Shown here piece after piece: positions 36,501 to 43,935 of a stretch of 64,000 nucleotides of DNA (its first letter is position 1; every line of letters begins with the position of its first letter). The position numbers and the translations under genes are program-made. The DNA comes from Roseburia sp. (GTDB lineage Bacteria > Bacillota > Clostridia > Lachnospirales > Lachnospiraceae). Below the pieces are notes generated by a model that was not told where the DNA came from, did not search any database, and saw nothing but the letters and a program-made list of their open reading frames with translations. The stretch covers positions 1 through 64,000 of the forward strand of contig JAMPFV010000003.1 of the NCBI GenBank assembly GCA_023664265.1. Direction: 5' to 3'.

Positions 36501-38131
36501 GCGTAAACGAGATGCCCTCTATGGCGATGGTCATGGTCATTGACCATTCCGGCAGTATGACAGGGGCGGAAATCGGTGGCATCACGAATCTGGATATCGC
36601 CATACGCGCGGCCACCGTGGCGGTGGACAATCTGCGGGAGGAAGATTATGTGGGGATTCTGACCTTTGACGACCGGTATGAATGGCAGGTGGAGCTTCAG
36701 CAGGCGGACGACAAATCCACGATTAAGGAGAAAACGAAGCAGATAAAGGAGGGCGGCGGCACGACCATTAAACCGGCGCTTGAGGAGGCATGCAGGGAGC
36801 TTTCTGAGAGCGATGCCTCCGTCCGCCATGTGATACTGCTGACAGACGGTATGGGAGAGACGGATAATTACGGGGATGTGATCAGCGCCTACACGGCCGG
36901 CGGCATTACGCTCTCCACGGTAGCGGTTGGAGATGGTTCGGATACTGCGCTTTTGGAGCGTCTTGCGGACAACTGCGGCGGTCGCTATTATTACTCCGAC
37001 ACCTCGAGCGATATTCCCCGTATCTTTGCGCAGGAGGTTTTTCTGGGCGGAGACAGCTATATCAAGAACGGTACGTTTTCCCTGTCGGTAAACGGCGGAC
37101 ATGAGCTGACAACGGGTCTGTTTCCTGAAGGGTGGCCCGTGCTCTACGGCTATGTCTGCGCCACGCCCAAGACCGCCTCAAGTCCGGTGATTGTGTCCGG
37201 CGACAAGGGCGATCCGATTCTCACGGTATGGCAGTATGGCTTAGGTCGGACGGCGGCGTGGAACAGCGACGTCACGGGAGAGTGGAGCGGCGGCTTTATG
37301 GGGCAGGCAGATTATGTGCAGTTGTGGAAGCGGGTAGTGGACTACTGCACCGGAAATGCGGATATGGGCGAGGACAGCGTGAATGTGGTGACGGTGGGAG
37401 AGTACACGGAGGTGTCCTACGAGACGGCGGGATACGGGAGCGGCACGGAGGTTCTCGTGACGGTGATGGATCCTGAGGGGAACGCTGCTGAGGAGAAGCT
37501 TCACGCGACAGCGCCCGGGAAATACAGCGCGGAGATTTCCACGCCGCAGACAGGGCTGTACCACTTTCATATCCGCCGGATGGAGGATGGAGCGGTGCAA
37601 AGCTATATGACAACGGCTGCCGCGGTGCAGTTCTCGGATGAATATAAATTTGACATAAGCACGGATTCCTTTATGCAGTTTGTCAATCAGTATGGGCAGG
37701 TGATCACTGCGCAGGAGTCCGTCTGGAAGTCAAGCACCGTGAAGGCGAGGGAGAGCTATCCGCTGACCAATTGGCTGATAGCGCTTGCAATCTTTCTGTT
37801 TCTGGCAGATGTGGCGATGCGGCGGTTCCAATATGTGCCAAAATGGATTCGCACAGGCAGACGGCGCAGGAGGATTTCATTGGCTGGCGCGCAGAATGCA
37901 CCGGCCCGGCAGGAAGCCGTTTCTACGGCGGGCACAGAGACGGAGAGGACGCTACAGGGGGAAGTCGTATCCACGGCAGACACAGGGCCGGAGAGGGCGG
38001 TAAAGGAAAAAGCGAGGAAGTCCTCTGACAGTAGAAAAAAGAAGACAAAGCCGGCGCAGCAGACGCTGGATACCTCTCAACTGCTGAAAAAGAAGGACGA
38101 TCGCAACACGGGCAGTTCGGGGAGAGCCTGA
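33581..38131 (+). CDS. Giant BatA-like membrane protein with three VWA modules
   Basis: The N-terminus is BatA-like: two helices (residues 6-24 and 58-80) flanking a LLKPKGVEYLISSNLLWKKL cytoplasmic loop. A first VWA follows at about residue 90 with a broken metal site (DTGGS). Two more helices at about 578-626 lead into a second VWA with an intact DLSNS near 642. A GATase-like domain (PRVLLISGRDTKV, about 866-970) is next, then a third VWA with an intact DHSGS near 985. A last helix lies near 1393-1413, followed by a basic, Lys-rich cytoplasmic tail. It appears to be two BatA-like proteins and a GATase-VWA protein fused. VWA domains bind other proteins through a metal ion, so it is probably the client of the MoxR ATPase. 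At 1516 residues it is far longer than ordinary BatA. Confidence 0.85.
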   Translation: MIFESLWPLFFLAAVPIIIILYLLKPKGVEYLISSNLLWKKLIRNEQSRTFFEKFVHNILMYLQILITILLVVALMSPFIRTDSHGGGRKILILDTGGSMQHTNAAGQTRLEEAVQLACDEVRSSEDTRFSIVTVDTAGVELLAVDMTDTDSLVQALQGVECSDCGGDVSLAQGILDTLTGGGAEDAAEVIVYTDGSGADGFDGLNGGAEKSLHVVGAPSSNLANEYTVFTEREDRLYDVLVSVANYSDAAADFDISLHDADGEIIALSRMRLAPSESAVCLFEQVDWQGKTLESRLDGITFADGAEDSLQRDNISYAVKGRENLINGLLVGEGNTFIEKAYMAVTGSGITKAKTDAAVQAAREAWMRTPLTEGGYNVVIYDAGQQPQVSDVNRLVFGDAGGEVTETLENVVLDMTDCALTAGLSGFTIGVNTAYCFALPEGAESFLEYGGNCVGYYREQAGGKEIVVGFDIRESDFPLRAEFPVFLANAMIYLSDTSWLASNVYYAGEELALQPWAEPEGDVPDSALDKAGLYRLTAGDYEENYVVRFRTATESDGRAQADSVNIEGGRQLRSVKRTLRNVFLLLALALLAVEWIVYVRRMRYRGRFYLIVRGLVLLCVLLALFGLRIHRGSSRTATVFVVDLSNSNEEHLEEMNEYLREAVDKMPSGNVYGIVSFGKNALVEQFLSNERHYGGLMTVPEKAATDFEEAVSKALTLIPGDCSGRVVVLTDGKETRGDLQRMAQALTTSRTEFLALLYEDAETTDAYIDNVVLPSYLHPGDKYSITVLVESNYDTDAVIGLYNGSSRTAANTVHLNRGSNRFVFSAQVDGDASGGDMETLRVQVQAGGDACPENDSFSAYAAVKTPPRVLLISGRDTKVSGFGAVLSAAGCDYNAVSALNAPDNIDAMLEYKAIILANTYIDELPVGFLENLETYVKDYGCGFICCGGEDSFALGGYRDTALETVLPVDMQLRGVNEMPSMAMVMVIDHSGSMTGAEIGGITNLDIAIRAATVAVDNLREEDYVGILTFDDRYEWQVELQQADDKSTIKEKTKQIKEGGGTTIKPALEEACRELSESDASVRHVILLTDGMGETDNYGDVISAYTAGGITLSTVAVGDGSDTALLERLADNCGGRYYYSDTSSDIPRIFAQEVFLGGDSYIKNGTFSLSVNGGHELTTGLFPEGWPVLYGYVCATPKTASSPVIVSGDKGDPILTVWQYGLGRTAAWNSDVTGEWSGGFMGQADYVQLWKRVVDYCTGNADMGEDSVNVVTVGEYTEVSYETAGYGSGTEVLVTVMDPEGNAAEEKLHATAPGKYSAEISTPQTGLYHFHIRRMEDGAVQSYMTTAAAVQFSDEYKFDISTDSFMQFVNQYGQVITAQESVWKSSTVKARESYPLTNWLIALAIFLFLADVAMRRFQYVPKWIRTGRRRRRISLAGAQNAPARQEAVSTAGTETERTLQGEVVSTADTGPERAVKEKARKSSDSRKKKTKPAQQTLDTSQLLKKKDDRNTGSSGRA

Positions 38132-38158
38132 TAAGGGGAAAACAAAAAGGAGGAGACA

Positions 38159-39034
38159 ATGAATATTGCGGTGTTGTCGGATATACATGGGAATCATATT
38201 GCGCTGGAGCGCTGCATGGATTATTTAGCAGAGCAGAATATTGACGCATACTGCTTTCTGGGTGATTACGCGGGAGAGTTCCCGGGGATAGAGGAGGTCC
38301 TTCACATTCTGCGTGAGCTGAAAGAATCCGCACCCTGCCATATGATTCGGGGGAACAAGGAGGAATACCAGATAGGCGGCTTGGGCGATGACCATCCGGA
38401 GTGGGACGCGTACCCGAGTACTGTGGGAATGATACGCTATGCGGGGCGGCATCTGACGCAGGAGGACAGGGCCTTTTTTGCCGCGTTGCCGATAACGGAC
38501 TGCATCCGAACGGAGGGGATGCCGGATATCCGGATCTGCCATGGCTCACCGCGGAGAGTGAAGGAAGATATCCATGCGGGAAAAGATGTGAATAGGGAGA
38601 TCTTTGCCGCGGTGGAAGAGCAATATATTTTATGCGGCCATACGCATCGGGTCACGGACGCGAGGGAGCACGGCAAGGTGGTTTGGAACCCGGGCTCCGT
38701 CGGACTGCCTCTGGACGGGAGCGGCAGGGCGCAGTGCATGATTTTACACGCAGATACGGATGCGTCCTGTTGGAGCGGCGAGTTCGTGGCGCTGGACTAT
38801 GATATAGAGCGGGTCGTAAACGAGATGAAGGCGGAGGGGCTTTACCGTCTCGCGCCGTACTGGGCACGGGTTACGGAGAGCCTGCTGCGGGGCGGTACTG
38901 TCTCGCATGGCACGGTTCTTGCGAGGGCGATGGCGATTTGCGAGCAGGAGAACGGCGCGTGCATCTGGCCGGCAGTGCCGGAAGCCTGCTGGGAGAAGGC
39001 GTACATGGAGCTGATAGGTTGGGGAAACGATTAA
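38159..39034 (+). CDS. Calcineurin-like metallophosphoesterase
   Basis: The metal-site motifs are SDIHGNHIAL, FLGDYAGEFPG, IRGNKEE, CHGSPR and CGHTHRVTD, in the order of the YfcE/MPE class. After about residue 205, which ends the catalytic domain, an extra C-terminal segment of 85 residues is present. It could act on a small phosphodiester or phosphoprotein; the substrate is unknown. It has its own GGAGGAG site 27 bases after the giant VWA gene and may be the last member of that transcript, though it is not a typical part of the set. Confidence 0.88.
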   Translation: MNIAVLSDIHGNHIALERCMDYLAEQNIDAYCFLGDYAGEFPGIEEVLHILRELKESAPCHMIRGNKEEYQIGGLGDDHPEWDAYPSTVGMIRYAGRHLTQEDRAFFAALPITDCIRTEGMPDIRICHGSPRRVKEDIHAGKDVNREIFAAVEEQYILCGHTHRVTDAREHGKVVWNPGSVGLPLDGSGRAQCMILHADTDASCWSGEFVALDYDIERVVNEMKAEGLYRLAPYWARVTESLLRGGTVSHGTVLARAMAICEQENGACIWPAVPEACWEKAYMELIGWGND

Positions 39035-39113
39035 AGCGTTTTCTGCACAATGCCGTTTTAGAGAATTATCAGGGGGAATTCCCGCAGCAGCGGTTAAAGT
39101 TTGTCGGTTTGGC

Positions 39114-39142
39114 TTGCAATGGAAAATGTCATGGGCTATACT
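39114..39142 (+). promoter_or_regulatory. Sigma-A-type promoter of rubrerythrin
   Basis: TTGCAA, 17 bases, TATACT, giving a leader of roughly 165 bases. The space from the phosphoesterase to rubrerythrin contains no convincing gene. Confidence 0.6.
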
Positions 39143-39249
39143 GGAATAGACGAAAAGAATACGATAGAAATACAAAGCCCCAATTCGCAGGGGATTCAGA
39201 AATGGAAGGTTTCATGGAAGGGATATTTATAGGGGCTGATATGAAAGGG

Positions 39250-39271
39250 GTTTCACGGCAGATTGTGAAAC
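39250..39271. promoter_or_regulatory. Inverted repeat in the rubrerythrin leader
   Basis: GTTTCAC and GTGAAAC are separated by eight bases, 40 bases before the rubrerythrin start. It does not match the known PerR box (TTATAATNATTATAA). It could be an operator or an RNA hairpin. Confidence 0.35.
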
Positions 39272-39311
39272 GCCGATTATACCACATAAAGAAGCAGAGA
39301 GGAGAAAAACA

Positions 39312-39851
39312 ATGAGCAACAAATACGCAGGAACACAGACGGAGAAAAATTTACAGGCGGCGTTCGCGGGGGAGTCGCAGGCGCGGAACAAGTACACCTA
39401 CTTTGCCTCCAAGGCCAAGAAGGAGGGCTATGAGCAGATTTCGGCGATGTTCCTAAAGACGGCGGATAATGAGAAGGAACACGCGAAAATGTGGTTTAAG
39501 GAGCTGAACGGAATCGGCGATACCAAGGAGAACCTTGCGGCGGCCGCGGACGGCGAGAACTACGAGTGGACGGACATGTATGAGGAGTTTGCAAAGACCG
39601 CGGAGGCGGAGGGCTTTGCGGAGCTGGCGGAGAAGTTTCGCTTGGTCGGCGCGATTGAGAAACACCATGAGGAGAGATACCGCGCGCTGTTAAAGAACGT
39701 GGAGACGGCTGCGGTATTTGAGAAGAGTGAGGTAAAGGTATGGGAGTGCCGCAACTGCGGTCATATCGTTGTGGGGACGAAGGCGCCCGAGGTATGTCCT
39801 GCCTGTAACCATCCGCAGAGCTATTTTGAGGTGAGCGCGGAGAATTATTGA
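39312..39851 (+). CDS. rbr: Rubrerythrin
   Basis: A diiron peroxidase of anaerobes that removes hydrogen peroxide with a rubredoxin-like electron centre. The N-terminal ferritin-like part has the iron-binding glutamates in [26 protein letters not shown] and [12 protein letters not shown]. The C-terminal 40 residues hold the iron site [10 protein letters not shown] and [11 protein letters not shown]. The start follows GAGAGGAG. The 179-residue length is normal. The gene indicates an oxygen-sensitive host. Confidence 0.96.
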   Translation: MSNKYAGTQTEKNLQAAFAGESQARNKYTYFASKAKKEGYEQISAMFLKTADNEKEHAKMWFKELNGIGDTKENLAAAADGENYEWTDMYEEFAKTAEAEGFAELAEKFRLVGAIEKHHEERYRALLKNVETAAVFEKSEVKVWECRNCGHIVVGTKAPEVCPACNHPQSYFEVSAENY

Positions 39852-39876
39852 GAGGTCCGGCAGAGTGGAGAAAAGA

Positions 39877-40317
39877 ATGTACAGGGTAAGGGAAATAGAG
39901 GATTCCGATTTTGACGGCCTGATGAAGCTGTACATGCAGCTTCACGATAATCCTTTTCCGGAGAAAACGCCGGAGCTTCTGGCGCTGTGGCAGCGCATTC
40001 TTCAGGATGAGAATCATCACATTATTGTCGCGGAGACGGAGGGGGCGCTTGCGTCCTCGTGCGTATGCGTGATCATTCCCAACCTGACGCACCACCAACA
40101 GCCGTATGCGTTTGTGGAGAATGTCGTCACGGCGGAGCAGTTTCGGAATCAGGGAATGGCCACGGCTTGTCTGAACTATGCGAAGGAGCTGGCCAAGCGG
40201 GAGAACTGTTACAAGCTGATGCTGCTCACCGGCTCCAAGAAGGAGAGCACACTGTCATTTTATCGGAAGGCCGGATACAACAGCGAGGATAAGACGGCAT
40301 TCATTCAATGGATATAA
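39877..40317 (+). CDS. GNAT-family N-acetyltransferase
   Basis: The acetyl-CoA-binding segment VVTAEQFRNQGMATACLNYA follows the strand ending in YAFVENV, and the C-terminal GSKKESTLSFYRKAGY is the usual GNAT ending. The 146 residues are one domain. I chose the ATG behind GTGGAG; a GTG 12 bases earlier is possible. The substrate is unknown. It follows rubrerythrin closely and may be co-transcribed. Confidence 0.85.
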   Translation: MYRVREIEDSDFDGLMKLYMQLHDNPFPEKTPELLALWQRILQDENHHIIVAETEGALASSCVCVIIPNLTHHQQPYAFVENVVTAEQFRNQGMATACLNYAKELAKRENCYKLMLLTGSKKESTLSFYRKAGYNSEDKTAFIQWI

Positions 40318-40365
40318 GGGTTGAGAAAAGATGGATATAAGGAATGAGGAATTGGAGGCTTTGCT

Positions 40366-40932
40366 ATGAGAAAAACGACGAAAAATCTGACGTTATCGGC
40401 GATGTTTATCGCAGTCGGGCTTGTGTTGCCCTTCTTTACCGGACAGATACCGCAGATAGGGAAGATGCTTCTTCCGATGCACATACCGGTGTTTCTGTGC
40501 GGATTGATCTGCGGATGGCAGTATGGCGCAATCGTCGGTTTTGTCGTGCCGCTGCTGCGCTCGGTTATCTTTAGCGTGCCGGTGCTGTTTCCGACCGCGG
40601 TTGCGATGGCCTTTGAGCTGGCGACCTATGGGCTGGTTTCGGGACTGCTCTATGAGCGCTCACACTGGCACTGTGTAGTCGCGCTCTACCGCGCGATTAT
40701 CGCGGCGATGATCATGGGAAGACTGGTGTGGGCTGTGGTGCAGATGATTCTGCTTGGCATATCCGGCAGTCGGTTTACGGGACAGATGTTTCTTGCGGGG
40801 GCGTTTCTGAATGCCATCCCGGGTATCATCATACAGCTTACGCTGATTCCGGCGGTTATGGTGGGATTGAATCGCACGGGTCTTGTGCGGTTTCACGGGA
40901 CCAAAAAGCACGCCGAAGAGATGAAAGGGTAG
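40366..40932 (+). CDS. ECF transporter S component
   Basis: About six hydrophobic helices. The signature ALIPMHIPV-like segment of this class is seen as MLLPMHIPVFLCGLICGWQYG near residue 36, followed by a substrate-binding loop region. S components bind a vitamin or nucleobase and share the EcfA/EcfT energy unit encoded elsewhere. The nearby P-loop kinase four bases downstream may phosphorylate the imported compound. The substrate cannot be told from sequence; no riboswitch is visible upstream. Confidence 0.8.
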   Translation: MRKTTKNLTLSAMFIAVGLVLPFFTGQIPQIGKMLLPMHIPVFLCGLICGWQYGAIVGFVVPLLRSVIFSVPVLFPTAVAMAFELATYGLVSGLLYERSHWHCVVALYRAIIAAMIMGRLVWAVVQMILLGISGSRFTGQMFLAGAFLNAIPGIIIQLTLIPAVMVGLNRTGLVRFHGTKKHAEEMKG

Positions 40933-40936
40933 TCTG

Positions 40937-41515
40937 ATGGAAAACAGGGTGTCCGAGCCGGTGCGGATAATCCGTTCCCTGCCTGAGACCGGCAGGCCGC
41001 GGATAATCGCGATTGACGGCAGATGCGCGTCAGGCAAGACGACGCTCGCGGAGCAGCTGCGTGAGGTGTTGGATTGCACGGTGATACATATGGATGAATT
41101 TTTCCTCCGGCCGGAGCAGCGGACACAGGAACGTCTTCGCACGGCAGGCGGAAACGTGGATTATGAGCGCTTCCTGACGGAGGTGCTCTCTCCGTTGCGG
41201 GAGGGGACAGTCTTCGCGTATCGTCCCTATGATTGTAAGCGGCAGGCGTTGGCGGAGCCGATACGGATTGTCCCGGGAGAGCTTGCGCTTGTGGAGGGCT
41301 CATACAGCTGCCACCCTGCGCTGTGGGATGCGTATGACCTGAGAATATTTCTGACGGTGGAGCCTCAGGAGCAGCTGCGGCGGATACGGAAACGAAACGG
41401 GGAACAGGCGGCTGAAATCTTCCTGAAAAAGTGGATACCGATGGAGGAATTGTACTTTTCCGCCTTTCAGATAGAGAGCCGATGCGATTTGCATTATAAA
41501 ATTGCGCAGGCGTAA
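40937..41515 (+). CDS. P-loop kinase of the uridine kinase-like group
   Basis: Walker A IDGRCASGKTTLAEQL near residue 27, then VIHMDEFFL, the Asp-containing acceptor segment, and VEGSYSCHP near 120, the pattern of uridine-kinase and nicotinamide-riboside-kinase-like enzymes. The C-terminal RIRKRNG is a lid. Four bases separate it from the S-component gene, so it may trap the imported molecule by phosphorylation. Its last 16 bases are included in a tandem duplication that begins just before the stop. Confidence 0.78.
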   Translation: MENRVSEPVRIIRSLPETGRPRIIAIDGRCASGKTTLAEQLREVLDCTVIHMDEFFLRPEQRTQERLRTAGGNVDYERFLTEVLSPLREGTVFAYRPYDCKRQALAEPIRIVPGELALVEGSYSCHPALWDAYDLRIFLTVEPQEQLRRIRKRNGEQAAEIFLKKWIPMEELYFSAFQIESRCDLHYKIAQA

Positions 41516-41562
41516 ATTATTCAAGGAGAATACAAGGCGTTTTTAAACGCCATGTATTCTCT

Positions 41563-41590
41563 AAACGCAAGTTGCCGAGCTTGCGTTTTT
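41563..41590 (+). terminator. Intrinsic terminator, first duplicate (TGCCGA loop)
   Basis: A 9-bp stem AAACGCAAG/CTTGCGTTT with a T-G closing pair and a TGCCGA loop; Ts continue after the stem. Confidence 0.8.
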
Positions 41591-41664
41591 AATCGATGGA
41601 AAATTGCGCAGGCGTAAATTATTCAAGGAGAATACAAGGCGTTTTTAAACGCCATGTATTCTCT

Positions 41665-41694
41665 AAACGCAAGCTGCCGAGCTTGCGTTTTTTT
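41665..41694 (+). terminator. Intrinsic terminator, second duplicate (TGCCGA loop)
   Basis: The same stem as the first copy, but the T of the closing T-G pair is changed to C, giving a C-G pair. It is followed by a longer T-run and lies against the stop codon of the convergent bactofilin gene. Confidence 0.8.
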
Positions 41695-42115
41695 AATCAT
41701 CCAGTGAATCGACCAGGCTGCCCGAGGAGCTGCTTCCGATTGCGGGAGGCGCTGTGGTAGTCATGGTACATCTTCCGTCGAAGCAGGCATTTTCGTCAAT
41801 GACAAGGGACTTCGCGGAAATGTTGCCTGTCAGCTTGCCCGTGGAAAGCAGCTCCAGCTTTCCATCGACGGCGATATCGCCGTCCACCGTGCCGGAAATA
41901 ATGACGCACTGCGCGTAGATATTTCCGAAAACCTGTCCCTGTGGCCCGAGAATCAGGCATTTGTCGCAGTTGCAGTTTCCATTCACCGTGCCGTCTATCC
42001 GTATAGCCTCCGGTGCGGTCAGATTGCCGTTAAAGACTGCGCCCTCGCCGATAAGTGTGCCGACCTTTGTGTGCGCATCATCAATATAGGCTGTGTTCTT
42101 GTTTTTTCCTAACAT
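41693..42115 (-). CDS. Bactofilin (polymer-forming cytoskeletal protein)
   Basis: A beta-helical protein that polymerises without nucleotide. The central part has repeated short strands with Gly turns: GTLIGEGAVFNGNLTAPEAI, then IDGTVNGN, QVFGNI, GTVDGDI and GKLTGNI, the bactofilin pattern. Ends are short and disordered, with a Ser/Gly-rich C-terminus. The ATG has a GGAGG on the reverse strand. Bactofilins organise envelope synthesis at defined places. The stop overlaps the terminator of the opposite gene. Confidence 0.92.
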   Translation of the reverse strand: MLGKNKNTAYIDDAHTKVGTLIGEGAVFNGNLTAPEAIRIDGTVNGNCNCDKCLILGPQGQVFGNIYAQCVIISGTVDGDIAVDGKLELLSTGKLTGNISAKSLVIDENACFDGRCTMTTTAPPAIGSSSSGSLVDSLDD

Positions 42116-42199
42116 AATGTAATCCTCCTTTTGTGTGATTAATCAACAATCAAAAGTAATTCATGCGAATACGCGTATGTATTTTGCGGCTTCTTTCCT

Positions 42200-42228
42200 A
42201 TAGTACCACATATCGCTCCGTTTTTCAA
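42200..42228 (-). promoter_or_regulatory. Sigma-A-type promoter of the bactofilin gene
   Basis: On the reverse strand TTGAAA, 17 bases, TACTAT. The rest of the 313-base space to the coiled-coil gene contains two overlapping TATAAT-like sequences at 42337 and 42346 without a good -35, perhaps that gene's promoter, and no gene. Confidence 0.55.
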
Positions 42229-42428
42229 AATGTTTCTTTTTATGTACAATGATTTTGAGTGTGTCCGTATGATGAGAGATCTTCCCGCCGCGAATAAAAT
42301 CCGGGCGGGGGTTAAAAATGTACGGAAATATGCCGATATAATCTATATAATAGTGTCGGGATTGCGCGAGGCACAGGGCAATCCGCAGACATCATGCGAT
42401 TGACATTGCAGGGTAAGGAGGATGGGAT

Positions 42429-43682
42429 ATGCAGATTAAGGGAAACCACAGCATCGGCGCGCGCATGGCGGTCAATGCCGTTTCAAATAATTTGTCCAAT
42501 GGAAAGACGCGCACCAAACCGCTTGGGCAGAGCATGGGAAACCGTGCGGGCGCGCAGTGCAAGGTCACAATTTCGAGGGAAGGAAAGTGGCTCAGCGCGC
42601 AGACGAAGCAGGAGTCGGCTCCAAAGCAGCAGCTCGGACAGGTGGAGCGTGCGCTGCTGCGCCGGCAGAAGCAGGATTCAGACTACAAGGAGGAGCATTC
42701 CCGACTTGTCAACGAGATTGCAAGCCTCAAAAATACGTTGCATAATACCGGTGCGGTTGGGGATAAGGAGACGATCGAGCGAAAACAACAGGCGCTTGAA
42801 AAACTGGAAAATCTCAAGGAGCTTCAGGAGGAGGAAAATCGGCAGCGGCTCAAGGCGGCAGCAGGCGGTCTGGCGGGGATTTCCAAGGAACAGGGAGAGA
42901 TTGATAAGAGCAATTCCGAGCTGTATATGATGCTCAAGAGCTTTGAGGAGGAGGACGAGGATTCCGAAGGGCAGGGCGATTCCAACAAGACCGACAGTGC
43001 AAAGGAGACGCCGGACGAGATGGAGAGCATGGGCGAGAAGACCAGACAGTCCGCGGCGATGCTCGGCGTATCTGCGGCAAGGCGTGAGATGGCGTCGGCG
43101 GATGTTGTCGAGGAGCTGAAGCAGGAAGGACTGGATATGCTCGCGGAGGTAACCGGTCTGATGAACGAGATTACCGCAGGACTGAAAGAGGCCGAGGAGA
43201 TTATGAGCGATACCGGACGCAGCGAGGCGGAGCGTCTGCAGCTTGCGTCGGAGGCGGTAGAACGGAGCCGCGGTGTCTTGGCGGGGAGCGCGGCGGATAT
43301 GATACAGATGCGCGGCAGAGGGCTTCAGCGGCTTCAGGATGCAAGAGAGCTGAAATTAAAGCGGATTCAGATAGACCCGCTTCAAAACGTGGCCGCGGCG
43401 CAACAGAGCATGACGGCGATGGCGGATAGGCAGATTATCGGCGAAGCGGCGGAGAAGCTGCTGAGCAAAGCGTCGCAGGAGCTTGCCGACAGAGTCCGGG
43501 AGGAAATCGACAAGCGCAATGACATTCTTCCCGATACCGGGGAGGAGGAAGAGCTTGCCGAGAAGCTCCGACAGGAGGAAGAGGAGACGGCCAAGGAGCT
43601 TCGACAGGAGGAGCAGGAAGCACTCGAAAAAAGAACAGCGCAGGAGCAGGCTGAAATTGCGGTCGGACAGGCGCAGAAATAG
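42429..43682 (+). CDS. Coiled-coil hypothetical protein
   Basis: A 417-residue soluble protein rich in Glu, Lys, Gln and Ala with no signal or membrane helix. The first 30 residues (IKGNHSIGARMAVNAVSNNL) are unlike the rest. Long heptad regions lie near 68-150 and 340-410, and a middle segment near 170-200 is acidic. I do not recognise a family. A GGAGG precedes the start. It could be structural; the neighbouring bactofilin is divergent and might be a partner, but that is only position. Confidence 0.55.
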   Translation: MQIKGNHSIGARMAVNAVSNNLSNGKTRTKPLGQSMGNRAGAQCKVTISREGKWLSAQTKQESAPKQQLGQVERALLRRQKQDSDYKEEHSRLVNEIASLKNTLHNTGAVGDKETIERKQQALEKLENLKELQEEENRQRLKAAAGGLAGISKEQGEIDKSNSELYMMLKSFEEEDEDSEGQGDSNKTDSAKETPDEMESMGEKTRQSAAMLGVSAARREMASADVVEELKQEGLDMLAEVTGLMNEITAGLKEAEEIMSDTGRSEAERLQLASEAVERSRGVLAGSAADMIQMRGRGLQRLQDARELKLKRIQIDPLQNVAAAQQSMTAMADRQIIGEAAEKLLSKASQELADRVREEIDKRNDILPDTGEEEELAEKLRQEEEETAKELRQEEQEALEKRTAQEQAEIAVGQAQK

Positions 43683-43777
43683 CCGGTTTGCACGGAATTG
43701 CAGAAGATTTTCCGGAATATTGGGAGCTTATTATGAAAAAATTTTTCAAATAAGTTCCTTTTTGATGAATTAAGTTG

Positions 43778-43806
43778 TTTAAAAATATGGAAATGTATAG
43801 TATAAT
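43778..43806 (+). promoter_or_regulatory. Sigma-A-type promoter of glgP
   Basis: TTTAAA, 17 bases, TATAAT, in the extended form TATAGTATAAT. The leader before the glgP start is about 125 bases and may form a weak stem (GGGAGAG with CTCTGCCC). Confidence 0.6.
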
Positions 43807-43935
43807 GATGAAATGAGGGACAATTTTTTAAGGATATTTGAGAAATTAACAAAATTAAATGGCTCACGACCTGACGGGAGAGGCCCTCAGGCTCTGCCCG
43901 CAGGGACACATTGCAAAAGTGGAGGGAACGACAAA

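Larger units (their letters stand above)
41498..41698 (+). repeat. Tandem 102-bp duplication of a gene end plus two hairpins
   Basis: A unit starting at the last codons of the kinase gene (ATTGCGCAGGCGTAA) and ending at its terminator is repeated once with a 102-base period. Each copy has a long hairpin, GAGAATACA and GGCGTTT paired with AAACGCC and TGTATTCTC, with one A-A mismatch and a TT loop, at 41526-41561 and 41628-41663. A terminator hairpin follows in each. The second copy ends at the convergent bactofilin gene. Confidence 0.85.

Noticed and set aside
39202-39315. Short frame in the rubrerythrin leader (MEGFMEGIF...)
   Set aside because: No ribosome site of note and it overlaps the rubrerythrin start; it lies inside a likely 5' leader with an inverted repeat.
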